Shown here: piece by piece, positions 54,943 through 63,375 of the stretch
Layout of the letters: every line of letters begins with the position of its first letter
Numbering within the stretch: position 1 is the first letter of the stretch
Source: Colenecus sp045113495
GTDB taxonomy: Bacteria > Bacteroidota > Bacteroidia > Bacteroidales > Bacteroidaceae
Length of the DNA: 64,000 bases
Assembly (NCBI GenBank): GCA_045113495.1
Contig: JBGUIZ010000041.1
Location: 123,360-187,359, forward strand
Direction of reading: 5' to 3'
The notes under the pieces: model-generated
The model's input: the letters and a program-made list of their open reading frames with translations, nothing else
Told to the model about the DNA's origin: nothing
The model's database searches: none
Made by a program: the position numbers and the translations under genes

Positions 54943-54945
54943 ACA

Positions 54946-55638
54946 ATGGCAAACCGCATAACAAGACATATTCCCAATACCATTACATGCTGCAACCTCC
55001 TGTCAGGCTGCATGGCAGTGATGGCTGCATTCAATGCAGATGCATGGCATACCCTCCTGTGGGTTGTAGCAGGTGCGCTGTTTGATTTCTGCGACGGTCT
55101 CTCGGCCCGCGCCCTCAAGGCCTACTCGCCTATCGGAAAGGAACTTGATTCACTGGCAGACCTTGTCACATTCGGACTTGCACCCGCAATGCTCTGTCTC
55201 ATGACACTGCGCCAGTACAGCTATCCCGCCGAGTGGTTATCGGGTGTATATCCGTACATCGGACTTGTTCTGGTTGTATTCGCTGCGCTGCGTCTGGCCA
55301 AGTTCAATACTGACGAGCGTCAGACCACCTCATTCCTGGGTCTTGCCGTTCCTGCCAACGCTTTGTTCTGGTGCGGTCTGTTCCAGAAGGATCTGTCAGA
55401 CAATACTTTCGGTCCCTGGGTGATTGGAATCCTGGTGCTGCTGTTTGCCTGGCTTATGGTAAGTGAGATCCCCATGTTCTCACTCAAGTTCAAGAGTCTT
55501 AAGTGGGCTGACAATAAAGTCAGGTTCATGTTCCTTATAATATCAGTTGTGATTCTTGCTTCACTCCGTGAGAAGGGACTTTCAGCAGTGATAGGCTGGT
55601 ATATCATACTGTCAATTCTGACAAAAGGTCAGCATTAA
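54946..55638 (+). CDS. pssA: CDP-diacylglycerol-serine O-phosphatidyltransferase
   Basis: A 230-residue integral membrane CDP-alcohol phosphatidyltransferase. The catalytic motif D-G-x2-A-R-x8-G-x3-D-x3-D appears as CDGLSARALKAYSPIGKELD followed by SLAD. It condenses CDP-diacylglycerol (from CdsA, 11.3 kb) with serine. It is co-directional with psd and DUF4834. Confidence 0.95.
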   Translation: MANRITRHIPNTITCCNLLSGCMAVMAAFNADAWHTLLWVVAGALFDFCDGLSARALKAYSPIGKELDSLADLVTFGLAPAMLCLMTLRQYSYPAEWLSGVYPYIGLVLVVFAALRLAKFNTDERQTTSFLGLAVPANALFWCGLFQKDLSDNTFGPWVIGILVLLFAWLMVSEIPMFSLKFKSLKWADNKVRFMFLIISVVILASLREKGLSAVIGWYIILSILTKGQH

Positions 55639-55685
55639 TCCCCGGGCATGTTTTTTGCCCCTCTTTTGTAAAACGGACATAACAT

Positions 55686-55928
55686 ATGCTTATACTGACT
55701 TTCACCATATTATTTATATTGCTGTTTGTACTGCTGGCAGTACTCACTTTTGCGCGTGACCTTTTGGCCACAATCTTAAACTCCATAGTAGGGCTTTTCC
55801 GCAAGGGCGACCGTGCTAACAAGGGCAATGAGGGACAGCAGACCGTGCGCAAGCGCGCGCGCTCCAAGAAGAAGATCCTGTCTGACTCGGACGGGGAATA
55901 TGTTGACTTTGAGGAGATAAAGAAATAG
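55686..55928 (+). CDS. DUF4834-family small membrane protein
   Basis: An 80-residue protein with one N-terminal membrane helix (ILTFTILFILLFVLLAVLTFARD) and a basic tail (KRARSKKK) ending in an acidic stretch. It fits DUF4834, found after pssA in Bacteroidales. Function unknown; the link is by context. Confidence 0.75.
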   Translation: MLILTFTILFILLFVLLAVLTFARDLLATILNSIVGLFRKGDRANKGNEGQQTVRKRARSKKKILSDSDGEYVDFEEIKK

Positions 55929-55963
55929 AACCGTCCCCTTTGGCCCCCTCTCGCTCGCTTAGC

Positions 55964-56674
55964 TCACTTATGCACTAATGTGCCGATTGGCTCCCCCGCC
56001 ATCACCTTCTTAAGGTTGCCGGGAATATCCATGTTGAACACATAGATGGGCAGGTCATTCTCCTTACACATGGTTGTTGCGGTAAGGTCCATAACCTTGA
56101 GGTTGCGGTTGTATATCTCATCGAAAGTGATTTCATCAAACTTTGTGGCCGTGGGATCCTTCTCGGGATCGGCAGTGTAGACGCCGTCCACGCGGGTACC
56201 CTTGAGCATGACATCGGCCTCAATCTCAATGCCGCGCAGTGATGATCCGGTATCGGTAGTGAAATAAGGATTGCCTGTGCCGCCCACCAGGATGGCAACC
56301 TTGCCCGCTTTCATTGCGTCAATGGCTTTCCACTTGCTGTAAAGCTCACCTATAGGCTCCATGCGGATTGCGGTAAGTACGGTGTTGGGGCAATCGACCG
56401 ATGTCAGAGCCGAGCTCAGACCCAGACCGTTGATCACGGTTGCAAGCATACCCATCTGATCACCCTTGACGCGGTCAAAACCCTTGCCGGCACCCTTGAG
56501 GCCGCGGAATATGTTACCGCCACCAATCACGATGCCAATCTCCACGCCCATGTCATGGATCTCCTTGATCTGCTGTGCATACTCACCCAGACGCTTCTCG
56601 TCTATTCCGTAACGCTGTTCACCCATCAGGCTCTCGCCGCTGAGCTTGAGCAATATTCTCTTGAACCTAGCCAT
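55964..56674 (-). CDS. pyrH: uridylate kinase
   Basis: A 236-residue UMP kinase of the amino-acid-kinase fold. Motifs are FKRILLKLSGESLMG, IGIVIGGGNIFRG, KVAILVGGTGNPYFTTD and KATRVDGVYTADP-like (KGTRVDGVYTADPEKD). The start at 56674 gives the standard MARFKRILLKLSGE; an earlier start would lie in the hairpin at 56.7 kb. Confidence 0.96.
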   Translation of the reverse strand: MARFKRILLKLSGESLMGEQRYGIDEKRLGEYAQQIKEIHDMGVEIGIVIGGGNIFRGLKGAGKGFDRVKGDQMGMLATVINGLGLSSALTSVDCPNTVLTAIRMEPIGELYSKWKAIDAMKAGKVAILVGGTGNPYFTTDTGSSLRGIEIEADVMLKGTRVDGVYTADPEKDPTATKFDEITFDEIYNRNLKVMDLTATTMCKENDLPIYVFNMDIPGNLKKVMAGEPIGTLVHK

Positions 56675-56706
56675 TGTATTTTCAGTTTTGTTTAGGCAAA
56701 AATAGT

Positions 56707-56747
56707 AAAAATGACACAAAGGGGACTGTCCTTAATGTGCCATTTTT
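56707..56747. repeat. GGGGACTGTCC-cored hairpin between pyrH and birA
   Basis: Core GGGGAC-T-GTCCTT (56721-56733, two G-T pairs) is flanked by AA/AA mismatches and an outer stem CACA/TGTG with A/T tracts and one mismatch. It has the same design as the hairpin at 30655-30701. It overlaps the last codons of birA, which reads through its right arm. Confidence 0.75.
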
Positions 56748-57505
56748 TGCGGCAGGATGAACTGCACCTGCTTAAATTCGTAGACCCGATGCTCACCCTC
56801 ACGCGTTAGCAGCATCAGGCAACCATCGGGACGTATTCCCTCAATTGAGGCCTCAAACTCTCCTTGTGCGTCACGGAACGGATGATACCCCTCACGTCGG
56901 TACAGACGCTCCCGGTACAGGCGGTCTACAACGGCCCTCTCCGCATCCGATGTACGCTCCATATAACCGATAAAACGCTCCACGATGTCGCTGAGCAAAG
57001 CGTCACGGTCATAATCCCGGCCGGTAATGTTCTTTAGCGATATAGGATTGGGCGCATCACTCACAAACACCTCCTGATTCACATCCAGGCCCACGCCTGC
57101 CACCGTATCCAGAATGCGGTCACCCTGCAGCGTGTTCTCAATCAGTATTCCGGCCATCTTAAAGTCATTCCAATAGACATCATTTGACCATTTGACCGAT
57201 ACGCCACCGGCAAACTCCGGTCCGATGGCCGCAATTACAGCATCCGATACAGCAAGCGCTATAGCCTCCGATATATAGAACTGCTCCCTGACCTTTATGC
57301 CCGATGGGTGCGCCAGTATACTGAACAGCAGGTTCTTGCCCGCCTCAGACTCCCATGTGTTACCCTTCTGCCCGCGTCCAGCCGTCTGGAAATCGGCCAC
57401 CGCAACTTCATACTGATAATCCGGGTCACCCCCCTTAAGCTCACGCAGATAGGTGTTTGTAGAACCTATGCTGTCACTCTTGTGCCACTTTATCTTACTC
57501 ATCAT
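56732..57505 (-). CDS. birA: biotin-[acetyl-CoA-carboxylase] ligase
   Basis: A 257-residue BirA without an N-terminal DNA-binding domain, so it ligates biotin but does not repress. Motifs are SIGSTNTYLREL, the biotinyl-AMP loop GRGQKGNTWESEAGKNLLFSI, and VKWSNDVYW. Its start (two adjacent ATG codons) overlaps the end of yraN by 4 bp. Confidence 0.94.
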   Translation of the reverse strand: MMSKIKWHKSDSIGSTNTYLRELKGGDPDYQYEVAVADFQTAGRGQKGNTWESEAGKNLLFSILAHPSGIKVREQFYISEAIALAVSDAVIAAIGPEFAGGVSVKWSNDVYWNDFKMAGILIENTLQGDRILDTVAGVGLDVNQEVFVSDAPNPISLKNITGRDYDRDALLSDIVERFIGYMERTSDAERAVVDRLYRERLYRREGYHPFRDAQGEFEASIEGIRPDGCLMLLTREGEHRVYEFKQVQFILPQKMAH

Positions 57506-57867
57506 TCCACCGGCGGAAAGAACGCCTGCTCTATATGTTCCAACTTGAATTCCCCCTTATCGACCACTATTGACACCACATCAAACCTGACATCCATGTC
57601 AATTTGGTTGTAACGTATGTATGCATCGGCAGAATTTACTATCCGGCGAATCTTGCGGTCACTGATAAAATCCTCAGGATCACCCCAATCGGCGCTTGTG
57701 CGGGTCTTTACCTCAACAAACACCACGATATCATCCTTTGTGACAACCAGATCCAGGTCCTTATGGCCGCAATGCCAGTCACGGTCAAGGATTGTATACC
57801 CCTTGTTTTCAAGGTATTTAGCCGCCATCTCCTCACCTTCTTTTCCCAAGATATTATGTTCTGCCAT
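57502..57867 (-). CDS. YraN/UPF0102-family predicted nuclease
   Basis: A 121-residue UPF0102 protein with a Holliday-junction-resolvase-like nuclease fold: GKEGEEMAAKYLENKGYTIL, DLVVTKDDIVVFVEVKTRT (E-x-K nuclease motif), and RKIRRIVNSADAYI. Its exact role is not established. It overlaps birA by 4 bp. Confidence 0.9.
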   Translation of the reverse strand: MAEHNILGKEGEEMAAKYLENKGYTILDRDWHCGHKDLDLVVTKDDIVVFVEVKTRTSADWGDPEDFISDRKIRRIVNSADAYIRYNQIDMDVRFDVVSIVVDKGEFKLEHIEQAFFPPVE

Positions 57868-57945
57868 GTATATCAGCGTTTATTGGGCAAAAATATACAT
57901 TATTCGCGGCATATTCATCTAAAATGGGTATCTTCGTAGGTACTT

Positions 57946-58149
57946 ATGAAGAAGGAAGTTTCCACAAGAACAGAGCACTACAGTTTCCTGGTCAATCCTG
58001 AGGAGAAGCAGATGATTGAGAATTACCTGCGCAAATACAAGATCCGGAACCGCAGCCGTTGGATGAGAGAGACTCTCATCACTTTCATCATCAAGAACCT
58101 GGACCAGGATTACCCCACCCTCTTTGACGAGCAGGAGATGCGCCGATGA
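57946..58149 (+). CDS. small protein co-encoded with tadA
   Basis: A 67-residue basic protein (MKKEVSTRTEHYSFLVNPEEKQMIENYLRKYKIRNRSRWMRETL...). The pattern RSRWMRETLITFIIKNL resembles the second helix pair of ribbon-helix-helix DNA-binding or mobilisation accessory proteins, but this is weak. Its stop overlaps the tadA start (ATGA), indicating coupled expression. Confidence 0.7.
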   Translation: MKKEVSTRTEHYSFLVNPEEKQMIENYLRKYKIRNRSRWMRETLITFIIKNLDQDYPTLFDEQEMRR

Positions 58150-58589
58150 CACAGCAGGAGCAGGACATACGGTTCATGAAAATGGCTCTCGATGAGGCCA
58201 AGGCCGCTGCTGCGGAGGGCGAGATCCCCGTGGGAGCCATCGTGGTCTGCAAGGGCATGGTCATTGCCCGCGCCCACAACCTGACCGAGACCCTGACCGA
58301 TGTCACCGCACACGCCGAGATGCAGGCCATCACAGCCGCCGCCTCATATCTGGGTGGCAAATACCTGGACCAGTGCACCCTTTACGTTACGCTTGAGCCT
58401 TGCGTCATGTGCGGCGGCGCCATAGGCTGGTCCCAGCTGCAGCGCCTGGTCTACGGCGCATCGGACCCCAAACGCGGGTACACCACATTCGCCCCCGCCG
58501 CCCTCCATCCCAAAACAGAGATCGTATCAGGCATCATGGCCGATGAGTGTGGTCAAATTGTTCAGGCATTCTTTAAAGCTAAACGGTAA
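58146..58589 (+). CDS. tadA: tRNA(adenine34) deaminase TadA
   Basis: A 147-residue zinc deaminase converting A34 to inosine in tRNA-Arg(ACG). The zinc and catalytic motifs are visible: HAEMQAI (His and the proton-shuttle Glu) and PCVMCGGA (two Cys). Full length. The upstream small gene overlaps its start by 4 bp. Confidence 0.95.
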   Translation: MTQQEQDIRFMKMALDEAKAAAAEGEIPVGAIVVCKGMVIARAHNLTETLTDVTAHAEMQAITAAASYLGGKYLDQCTLYVTLEPCVMCGGAIGWSQLQRLVYGASDPKRGYTTFAPAALHPKTEIVSGIMADECGQIVQAFFKAKR

Positions 58590-58649
58590 CCATTTAAAAG
58601 CTCGCGCCTTCGGCGCTCGGTATTCCGAATTTTTTATTTCTCCAAATAC

Positions 58650-58822
58650 CCAGCCAATGAATTGGCTGGCTACCCGTATCATGTGCCTGACGGCACAAAT
58701 TTATGCCGTAGGCATGAGATTATGGTAGCCAGCCATTTTAATGGCTGGATTATGAGCGTACAAACCATTATTTCCCATGCCGTAGGCATGAGATTATGGT
58801 AGCCAGCCATTTCAATGGCTGG
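58650..58822. repeat. compound palindromic repeat, tadA/rsgA gap
   Basis: It holds three CCAGCC-type palindromes (58650-58669, 58729-58748, 58803-58822), one GTGCC-TGAC-GGCAC hairpin (within 58681-58697), and two ATGCC-GTA-GGCAT palindromes (58703-58715 and 58776-58790). The unit from ATGCCGTAGGCAT to GGCTGG is present twice in direct order (58703-58748 and 58777-58822), 46 bp each with one visible difference. It ends 1 bp before the rsgA stop codon. Confidence 0.9.
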
Positions 58823-58823
58823 G

Positions 58824-59759
58824 TTATAAATCCTTGCGGTATTTGCCTTCCTCCTCGTCGGAGAGCATGCTGAGATAGCTGGTGTAACGGGAGAGATGTA
58901 TCTTACCCTCCTCGACCGCACGTTTAACGGCACAGCCAGGCTCGTTGGTGTGCAGGCAGTTGCCGTAGCGGCAATCAGCTGAATATTTGAATATCTCGGG
59001 AAAGTAATGACTAATCTCCTCATGCTCCATGTCAAAGGTGCCGAAACCTTTTATTCCCGGAGTGTCAATTATCCAACCGCCCTCAGGCAGGGCAAACATC
59101 TCGGAGAACGTGGTGGTATGCATGCCGGTATCATGTTTCTCGGAGATATCGCCAGTACGCTGGTTGAGCTCCGGCAGAATGCGGTTCACAAGAGTGCTCT
59201 TGCCAACCCCTGAGTTGCCCGATATGAGCGACACCTTGTCCTTAAGCAGCGCCCTGACATCATCCACGCCGGCGCCGTGCAGAGCATCGCACTCCACGCA
59301 CTGATAATCTATGGCCCGATACAGCGCCAACAGCTCATCGGCCACAGCCTTGTCCTGATCAGAAAGCAAATCTGATTTATTGAAAACAAGCACCACAGGC
59401 ACACGGTATGCCTGGGCCGATGCCAGGAACCTGTCAATGAAAACAGGTGATGTGACGGGATGGTTCACAGTCACCACCAGCAGGCACTGGTCAAGGTTAC
59501 AGGCCAGGATATGTGACTGTTTGGAAAGATTAGAGGAACGCCGTATGATGTAGTTGCGGCGCTCCTCTATATTTGTGATATATGCCGGCTCCCCTTCACG
59601 GGCCGGAGCAAACTCCACATAGTCACCTACGGCTATGGGGTTGGTGCTTTTTATGCCTTTAATGCGGAACGTACCCTTGATACGACACTCTTGGTCACGT
59701 CCGTCGTCGGTACGTACCAGATAGCTGCTGCCAGTATTCCTGATTACGAGTCCGCGCAT
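58824..59759 (-). CDS. rsgA: ribosome small-subunit GTPase RsgA
   Basis: A 311-residue circularly permuted GTPase helping 30S maturation. An OB fold (about 1-65) is followed by G4 NKSDLL, G1 SGNSGVGKSTLVN, and G3 DTPG in the permuted order, then a zinc knuckle CRYGNCLHTNEPGC. Length is normal. The frr gene lies 9 bp upstream in the same direction. Confidence 0.96.
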   Translation of the reverse strand: MRGLVIRNTGSSYLVRTDDGRDQECRIKGTFRIKGIKSTNPIAVGDYVEFAPAREGEPAYITNIEERRNYIIRRSSNLSKQSHILACNLDQCLLVVTVNHPVTSPVFIDRFLASAQAYRVPVVLVFNKSDLLSDQDKAVADELLALYRAIDYQCVECDALHGAGVDDVRALLKDKVSLISGNSGVGKSTLVNRILPELNQRTGDISEKHDTGMHTTTFSEMFALPEGGWIIDTPGIKGFGTFDMEHEEISHYFPEIFKYSADCRYGNCLHTNEPGCAVKRAVEEGKIHLSRYTSYLSMLSDEEEGKYRKDL

Positions 59760-59768
59760 TAAAAAAGC

Positions 59769-60329
59769 TTATACCGTCATGATCTCTTTTTCCTTCTCGG
59801 CAAAGAGCTCATCGGCCTTCTTTATGTACTTGTCATGCAGTTTCTGCAGCTTCTCCTCGGCATCCTTCTCAGCATCCTCGGGCAGGCCGTCTTTCTGAGC
59901 CTTCTTGAGGGCATCCAGAACGTTACGACGGGTGTTGCGGATAGAGATCTTGGACTCCTCACTCACCCTACCGCTCTGCTTTACCAGGTCACGACGACGC
60001 TCCTCGGTAAGTGGCGGGATGGCCAGACGGATAACCTCACCGTTATTGGTGGGCATGATTCCAACCGGAGAATCTATGATGGCTTTCTCAATCACCTTGA
60101 TCATGTTCTTGTCCCACGGACGGATGGCGATGGTGCGTGCATCGGGAGTGGAAAGAGCAGCAACATTGTTCAGCGCTACCATTGATCCGTAAGAATCTAC
60201 ACGTATATCATCCAGAATACGGATATTAGCCTTACCGGCACGGATATGGGCGAACTCATCCTCAAGATGCATGATGGACATCTCCATCTGCTCCTCAGCA
60301 TCGCTGAGACAATTGTTTACATCAAACAT
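59769..60329 (-). CDS. frr: ribosome recycling factor
   Basis: A 186-residue RRF that splits post-termination ribosomes with EF-G. Typical features are HLEDEFAHIRAGKANIRILDDIRVDSYGS, the central DARTIAIRPWDKNMIKVIEKAI, and RIGIPPLTEERR-like VIRLAIPPLTEERRRDLVK. It is followed by rsgA. Confidence 0.97.
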   Translation of the reverse strand: MFDVNNCLSDAEEQMEMSIMHLEDEFAHIRAGKANIRILDDIRVDSYGSMVALNNVAALSTPDARTIAIRPWDKNMIKVIEKAIIDSPVGIMPTNNGEVIRLAIPPLTEERRRDLVKQSGRVSEESKISIRNTRRNVLDALKKAQKDGLPEDAEKDAEEKLQKLHDKYIKKADELFAEKEKEIMTV

Positions 60330-60395
60330 AACTGTGTCTTTTTATGATTGAAGCAAAGATAATCCATTTTTATCCAATTTACCGCATATATTTAG

Positions 60396-60403
60396 TAAAT
60401 TTG
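60396..60403 (+). promoter_or_regulatory. -7 promoter element for the VTC operon
   Basis: TAAATTTG fits TAnnTTTG, 28 bp before the VTC gene, in the gap divergent from frr. Confidence 0.45.
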
Positions 60404-60431
60404 CGTCACTAATTCACTTGCTTAAGACCTG

Positions 60432-61202
60432 ATGTTAACCGATTGTGTGCAGATACTGGAAAGATTTGCCCCTATTTCACTTGAGGATATGTCTTCTATC
60501 CGTCTTATGAACAGGACGGACAGCAAGTACCTGGCCAATGAGGACCAGCTCAGGCAATTGCTGCAGATGGCATCGGGCGAGTATATGGTTCAGGAGATCG
60601 ATGGCCGACGCACAGCCGAATACCGGACCCTCTATTTCGATGACAAGGACAACATAATGTACCTTAACCATCACAACGGCAGGCTCACACGCCAGAAAGT
60701 ACGCATCCGCACATACGTTGACACTTCCGATAACTTCTTTGAGATCAAGCTCAAGAACAACCACGGACGCACCAAGAAGAAACGCATCCACCTTAACGGT
60801 CTGGATACGTATGTACAGGACGGTGCCGCCGATTTCCTGGCCGAGCACACCATGCTGCCCCTTACACTCAGCGACATCAAGCCCAAACTCTCCAACCATT
60901 TTAGCCGCATAACGCTGGTGAACAACGCCAAGACGGAGCGTCTCACCATAGACCGCGAGCTCTCGTTCCATAATGAGGAGACAGGTCTGGACCACAGCAT
61001 GGACAATCTGGTGGTGATTGAGGTAAAGCGTGACGGCAACACATATTCCCCCATTCAGGAGCTCCTGCGTGAGGTCAGGATATTCCCCAGCGGATTCAGC
61101 AAGTACTGCATCGGCATGGCGCTCACCACTCCGGGCATCAAGAGGAATATGTTCAATGAACGGATAAGAAAAATAGAAAAAATCACATCAATATGCTTAT
61201 GA
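60432..61202 (+). CDS. VTC-domain protein (polyphosphate polymerase-like)
   Basis: A 256-residue VTC/CYTH-like tunnel protein. It shows RLMNRTDSKYLANEDQLRQLL, YRTLYFDDKDNIMY, RQKVRIRTYVD, FFEIKLKNNHGRTKKKRI and VVIEVKRDG, the basic and acidic residues that line the polyphosphate tunnel in eukaryotic VTC4. Together with the membrane DUF4956 gene it forms a pair found in many bacteria. Polyphosphate synthesis is a fair guess but not proven for bacterial members. Confidence 0.85.
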   Translation: MLTDCVQILERFAPISLEDMSSIRLMNRTDSKYLANEDQLRQLLQMASGEYMVQEIDGRRTAEYRTLYFDDKDNIMYLNHHNGRLTRQKVRIRTYVDTSDNFFEIKLKNNHGRTKKKRIHLNGLDTYVQDGAADFLAEHTMLPLTLSDIKPKLSNHFSRITLVNNAKTERLTIDRELSFHNEETGLDHSMDNLVVIEVKRDGNTYSPIQELLREVRIFPSGFSKYCIGMALTTPGIKRNMFNERIRKIEKITSICL

Positions 61203-61951
61203 ACTTTTTAACCCCGCTAGCAAGCGGACTCAGCCAGCTGGCTGCAAGTGCTCAGGAAGAAGCTGAACTCTTTGGTGAGGAGACCGATGGTCTGCTCTCA
61301 ACTCTGGGTGCCACACCCTTCTGGCCCGCATGGTCAAGTATCTGGGAGATGCTCATCCGATTCTTTATAAATATCGTGACAATAGGAATAATAGTCCACG
61401 CATTCTACTACCCCAAGGCCAAGAGACGTGACTACTATTTCACCTTCTCACTCATAGGCGTGAGCATATTCCTGCTCATCTATCTCATGGGCGGAGTCAA
61501 GCTCAAGATAGGATTCGCGCTGGGTCTGTTCGCCATATTCGGCATCATCAAATACCGTACCGAGCAGGTACCCATACGTGAGATGACCTACATGTTCGTG
61601 ATCATAGCCGTAGCCGCCATAAACGGTCTGGCCACCAGCGTGAGCTACTTTGAGCTGCTGGGCACCAACCTCATATTCATTGCAGCCTTGGCTATCTGCG
61701 AGAACACCAAGTGGATGAAACACGTACCCACCAAGCTCATCAAATACGATAACGTGAAGCTGATTGCCCACGGCCGTGAGGATGAGCTCAAGGCCGACCT
61801 GGAGAAACGTCTGGGCCTCAAGATCATACGCGTAGAGGTGGGAAACGTGGATTTCCTTAAAGATTCAGCCATCATCAAGATCTATTACGAGCCCATCATG
61901 GATGAGTTCGGCACAATAGATTCAGTAATGAAAACCGGCAAGATAAAATGA
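61199..61951 (+). CDS. DUF4956-family membrane protein
   Basis: A 250-residue membrane protein with several hydrophobic segments (about 50-170) and a soluble C-terminal ferredoxin-like part (LKADLEKRLGLKIIRVEVGNVDFLKDSAIIKIYYEP). The ATG at 61199 overlaps the VTC stop as ATGA; an ATG at 61193 is also possible. It is the standard partner of VTC proteins and may move or sense the product. It overlaps the next gene by 4 bp. Confidence 0.85.
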   Translation: MNFLTPLASGLSQLAASAQEEAELFGEETDGLLSTLGATPFWPAWSSIWEMLIRFFINIVTIGIIVHAFYYPKAKRRDYYFTFSLIGVSIFLLIYLMGGVKLKIGFALGLFAIFGIIKYRTEQVPIREMTYMFVIIAVAAINGLATSVSYFELLGTNLIFIAALAICENTKWMKHVPTKLIKYDNVKLIAHGREDELKADLEKRLGLKIIRVEVGNVDFLKDSAIIKIYYEPIMDEFGTIDSVMKTGKIK

Positions 61952-62781
61952 AACGTTCAATAATCATAGTCCTGTTTGCAGCTGCCGTCGCCCTACCATC
62001 GGCAGCACAGTCCACATGGGGCCTGCGCACCAGCATCGGAGCTGAACGTAAACTCAGCAAGGGAATGGATGCCGGCGTGGAGGTCAAATACCATCAGACT
62101 GACAATTTCAAGAGTACGGACCGATGGAGCGTAGGTGCATCGGTCAGCAAACGTCTTTACCGCAACAAGGCCAAGACTATCAGCGTAAAAACCTCATTAG
62201 GCTACAAATACCTTCAGGTTTACAACGGATGGACCACCAAGTACAAAGGCGACGAGTCACTCAACATCCCCGACGGTCTTGATCCCGATTATTACAGATT
62301 CCACAAGTACAACTTCAATCTGAGCGACTCATACGTAGACAGCCGCCACCGCGTCACCGCATCGGTCCAGGCGTCTTATGAGGCGGGCCGATTTAAGATA
62401 TCACTGCGTGAATCCTACCAGTTCACCCACACTGACAGCGTAGAGTTCAACAAGGATAAATACCGATACAAAGACGGCGCCTGGAAACCTGTTGAGACTG
62501 TAAAGGACGGTAAGAGTGCATCAAACAAGAACGTGCTACGCTCCAAGATCGGGCTGGATTACAACATCCCCAACTGGAAGTATGATCCGTTCCTTTCATA
62601 TGAACTGTTCAACAGCCTTGACAACGGATTTGAGCTCCAGAAATCAAGAATTACGGCAGGTATTGAATTTTCTATCAAGAAAAAGCATAACTTTGAACTT
62701 GCATATATGTGGCAGAACCAGCATGACGATGACGAGCCTGCAGGTTCCTTCATATGCGTAGGTTATAAGTTCGCTTTTTAA
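61948..62781 (+). CDS. outer-membrane beta-barrel protein (DUF2490-like)
   Basis: A 277-residue exported protein with signal peptide (MKRSIIIVLFAAAVALPSAAQ). Alternating beta strands and a terminal FICVGYKFAF ending in Phe match the barrel-assembly signal. It resembles DUF2490. Its place after VTC and DUF4956 (4-bp ATGA overlap) suggests it works with them at the outer membrane, which is unexplained. Confidence 0.75.
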   Translation: MKRSIIIVLFAAAVALPSAAQSTWGLRTSIGAERKLSKGMDAGVEVKYHQTDNFKSTDRWSVGASVSKRLYRNKAKTISVKTSLGYKYLQVYNGWTTKYKGDESLNIPDGLDPDYYRFHKYNFNLSDSYVDSRHRVTASVQASYEAGRFKISLRESYQFTHTDSVEFNKDKYRYKDGAWKPVETVKDGKSASNKNVLRSKIGLDYNIPNWKYDPFLSYELFNSLDNGFELQKSRITAGIEFSIKKKHNFELAYMWQNQHDDDEPAGSFICVGYKFAF

Positions 62782-62786
62782 GAAGA

Positions 62787-63188
62787 ATGAAAAGATTCCT
62801 GATTCTGGTTTTGTCAGTAATTCTGACACTCCCGGCCTATAGCCAGGACGCAAACGTTGCGGCCCGCGACAGCCTCACCCGGAATCTTGAACTTGATAAT
62901 CTGCGCAAGATCGCCTTCAAGGACGGCAGCGTGGTAACCACCTATTCCGATGGAACCACCCGCAGCCACAAACTCTCCGAGAACGAGAAGCTCCAGTTCA
63001 GCCTTCCTGACAAGACCGATGAAGGCATTTCCGATGAAGACGCCACCTACACCATCTATGACCTGAGCGGCCGTCCCGTAAAGACTCATATGGACAAGGA
63101 TTCCGGCCAGCCGTTTGACCTGAATGACCTCTCCTCAGGCATCTATCTGCTCAAGACAGGCAACCGCACCATCAAGATTGTCAAATAA
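62787..63188 (+). CDS. short exported protein with T9SS-type C-terminal domain
   Basis: A 133-residue protein: signal peptide (MKRFLILVLSVILTLPAYSQ), a short linker with a FKDGSVVTTYSDGT repeat-like strand pair, then a complete T9SS type A-like sorting domain (TIYDLSGRPVKT...LSSGIYLLKTGNRTIKIVK). Almost the whole mature protein is the sorting domain, so it could be a minimal surface protein or an adaptor. It lies 5 bp after the beta-barrel gene. Confidence 0.75.
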   Translation: MKRFLILVLSVILTLPAYSQDANVAARDSLTRNLELDNLRKIAFKDGSVVTTYSDGTTRSHKLSENEKLQFSLPDKTDEGISDEDATYTIYDLSGRPVKTHMDKDSGQPFDLNDLSSGIYLLKTGNRTIKIVK

Positions 63189-63199
63189 ATCGGCAAAAG

Positions 63200-63231
63200 T
63201 TTGCCTACCTCCGTAAAAAGGCATATTTTTG
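63200..63231 (+). promoter_or_regulatory. promoter of tRNA-Lys
   Basis: TTTG (63200-63203) and TATTTTTG (63224-63231) are 20 bp apart, a good -33/-7 pair 27 bp before the tRNA. Confidence 0.75.
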
Positions 63232-63257
63232 CACCCGCTTAACAGCAATTAGAGGTA

Positions 63258-63333
63258 GATCCGCTAGCTCAGCAGGTAGAGCACATCCCTTTTAAGGATG
63301 GGGTCTCGGGTTCGAACCCCGAGCGGATCACCA
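63258..63333 (+). tRNA. tRNA-Lys (anticodon TTT)
   Basis: Acceptor stem GATCCGC pairs with GCGGATC; discriminator A is followed by an encoded CCA (63331-63333). D-arm AGCTCAGCAGGTAGAGC, anticodon loop CTTTTAA (anticodon TTT) and T-loop GGTTCGAACCC are present. It is the only one of the three tRNAs here with a genomic CCA. Confidence 0.96.
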
Positions 63334-63337
63334 TACA

Positions 63338-63374
63338 TCGCCTCCACAGCATCCTGTGGGGGCGATATTTTTTT
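63338..63374 (+). terminator. intrinsic terminator after tRNA-Lys
   Basis: A 12-bp stem TCGCCTCCACAG / CTGTGGGGGCGA with loop CATC (63338-63365), one G-T pair, followed by ATATTTTTTTT. Confidence 0.85.
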
Positions 63375-63375
63375 C

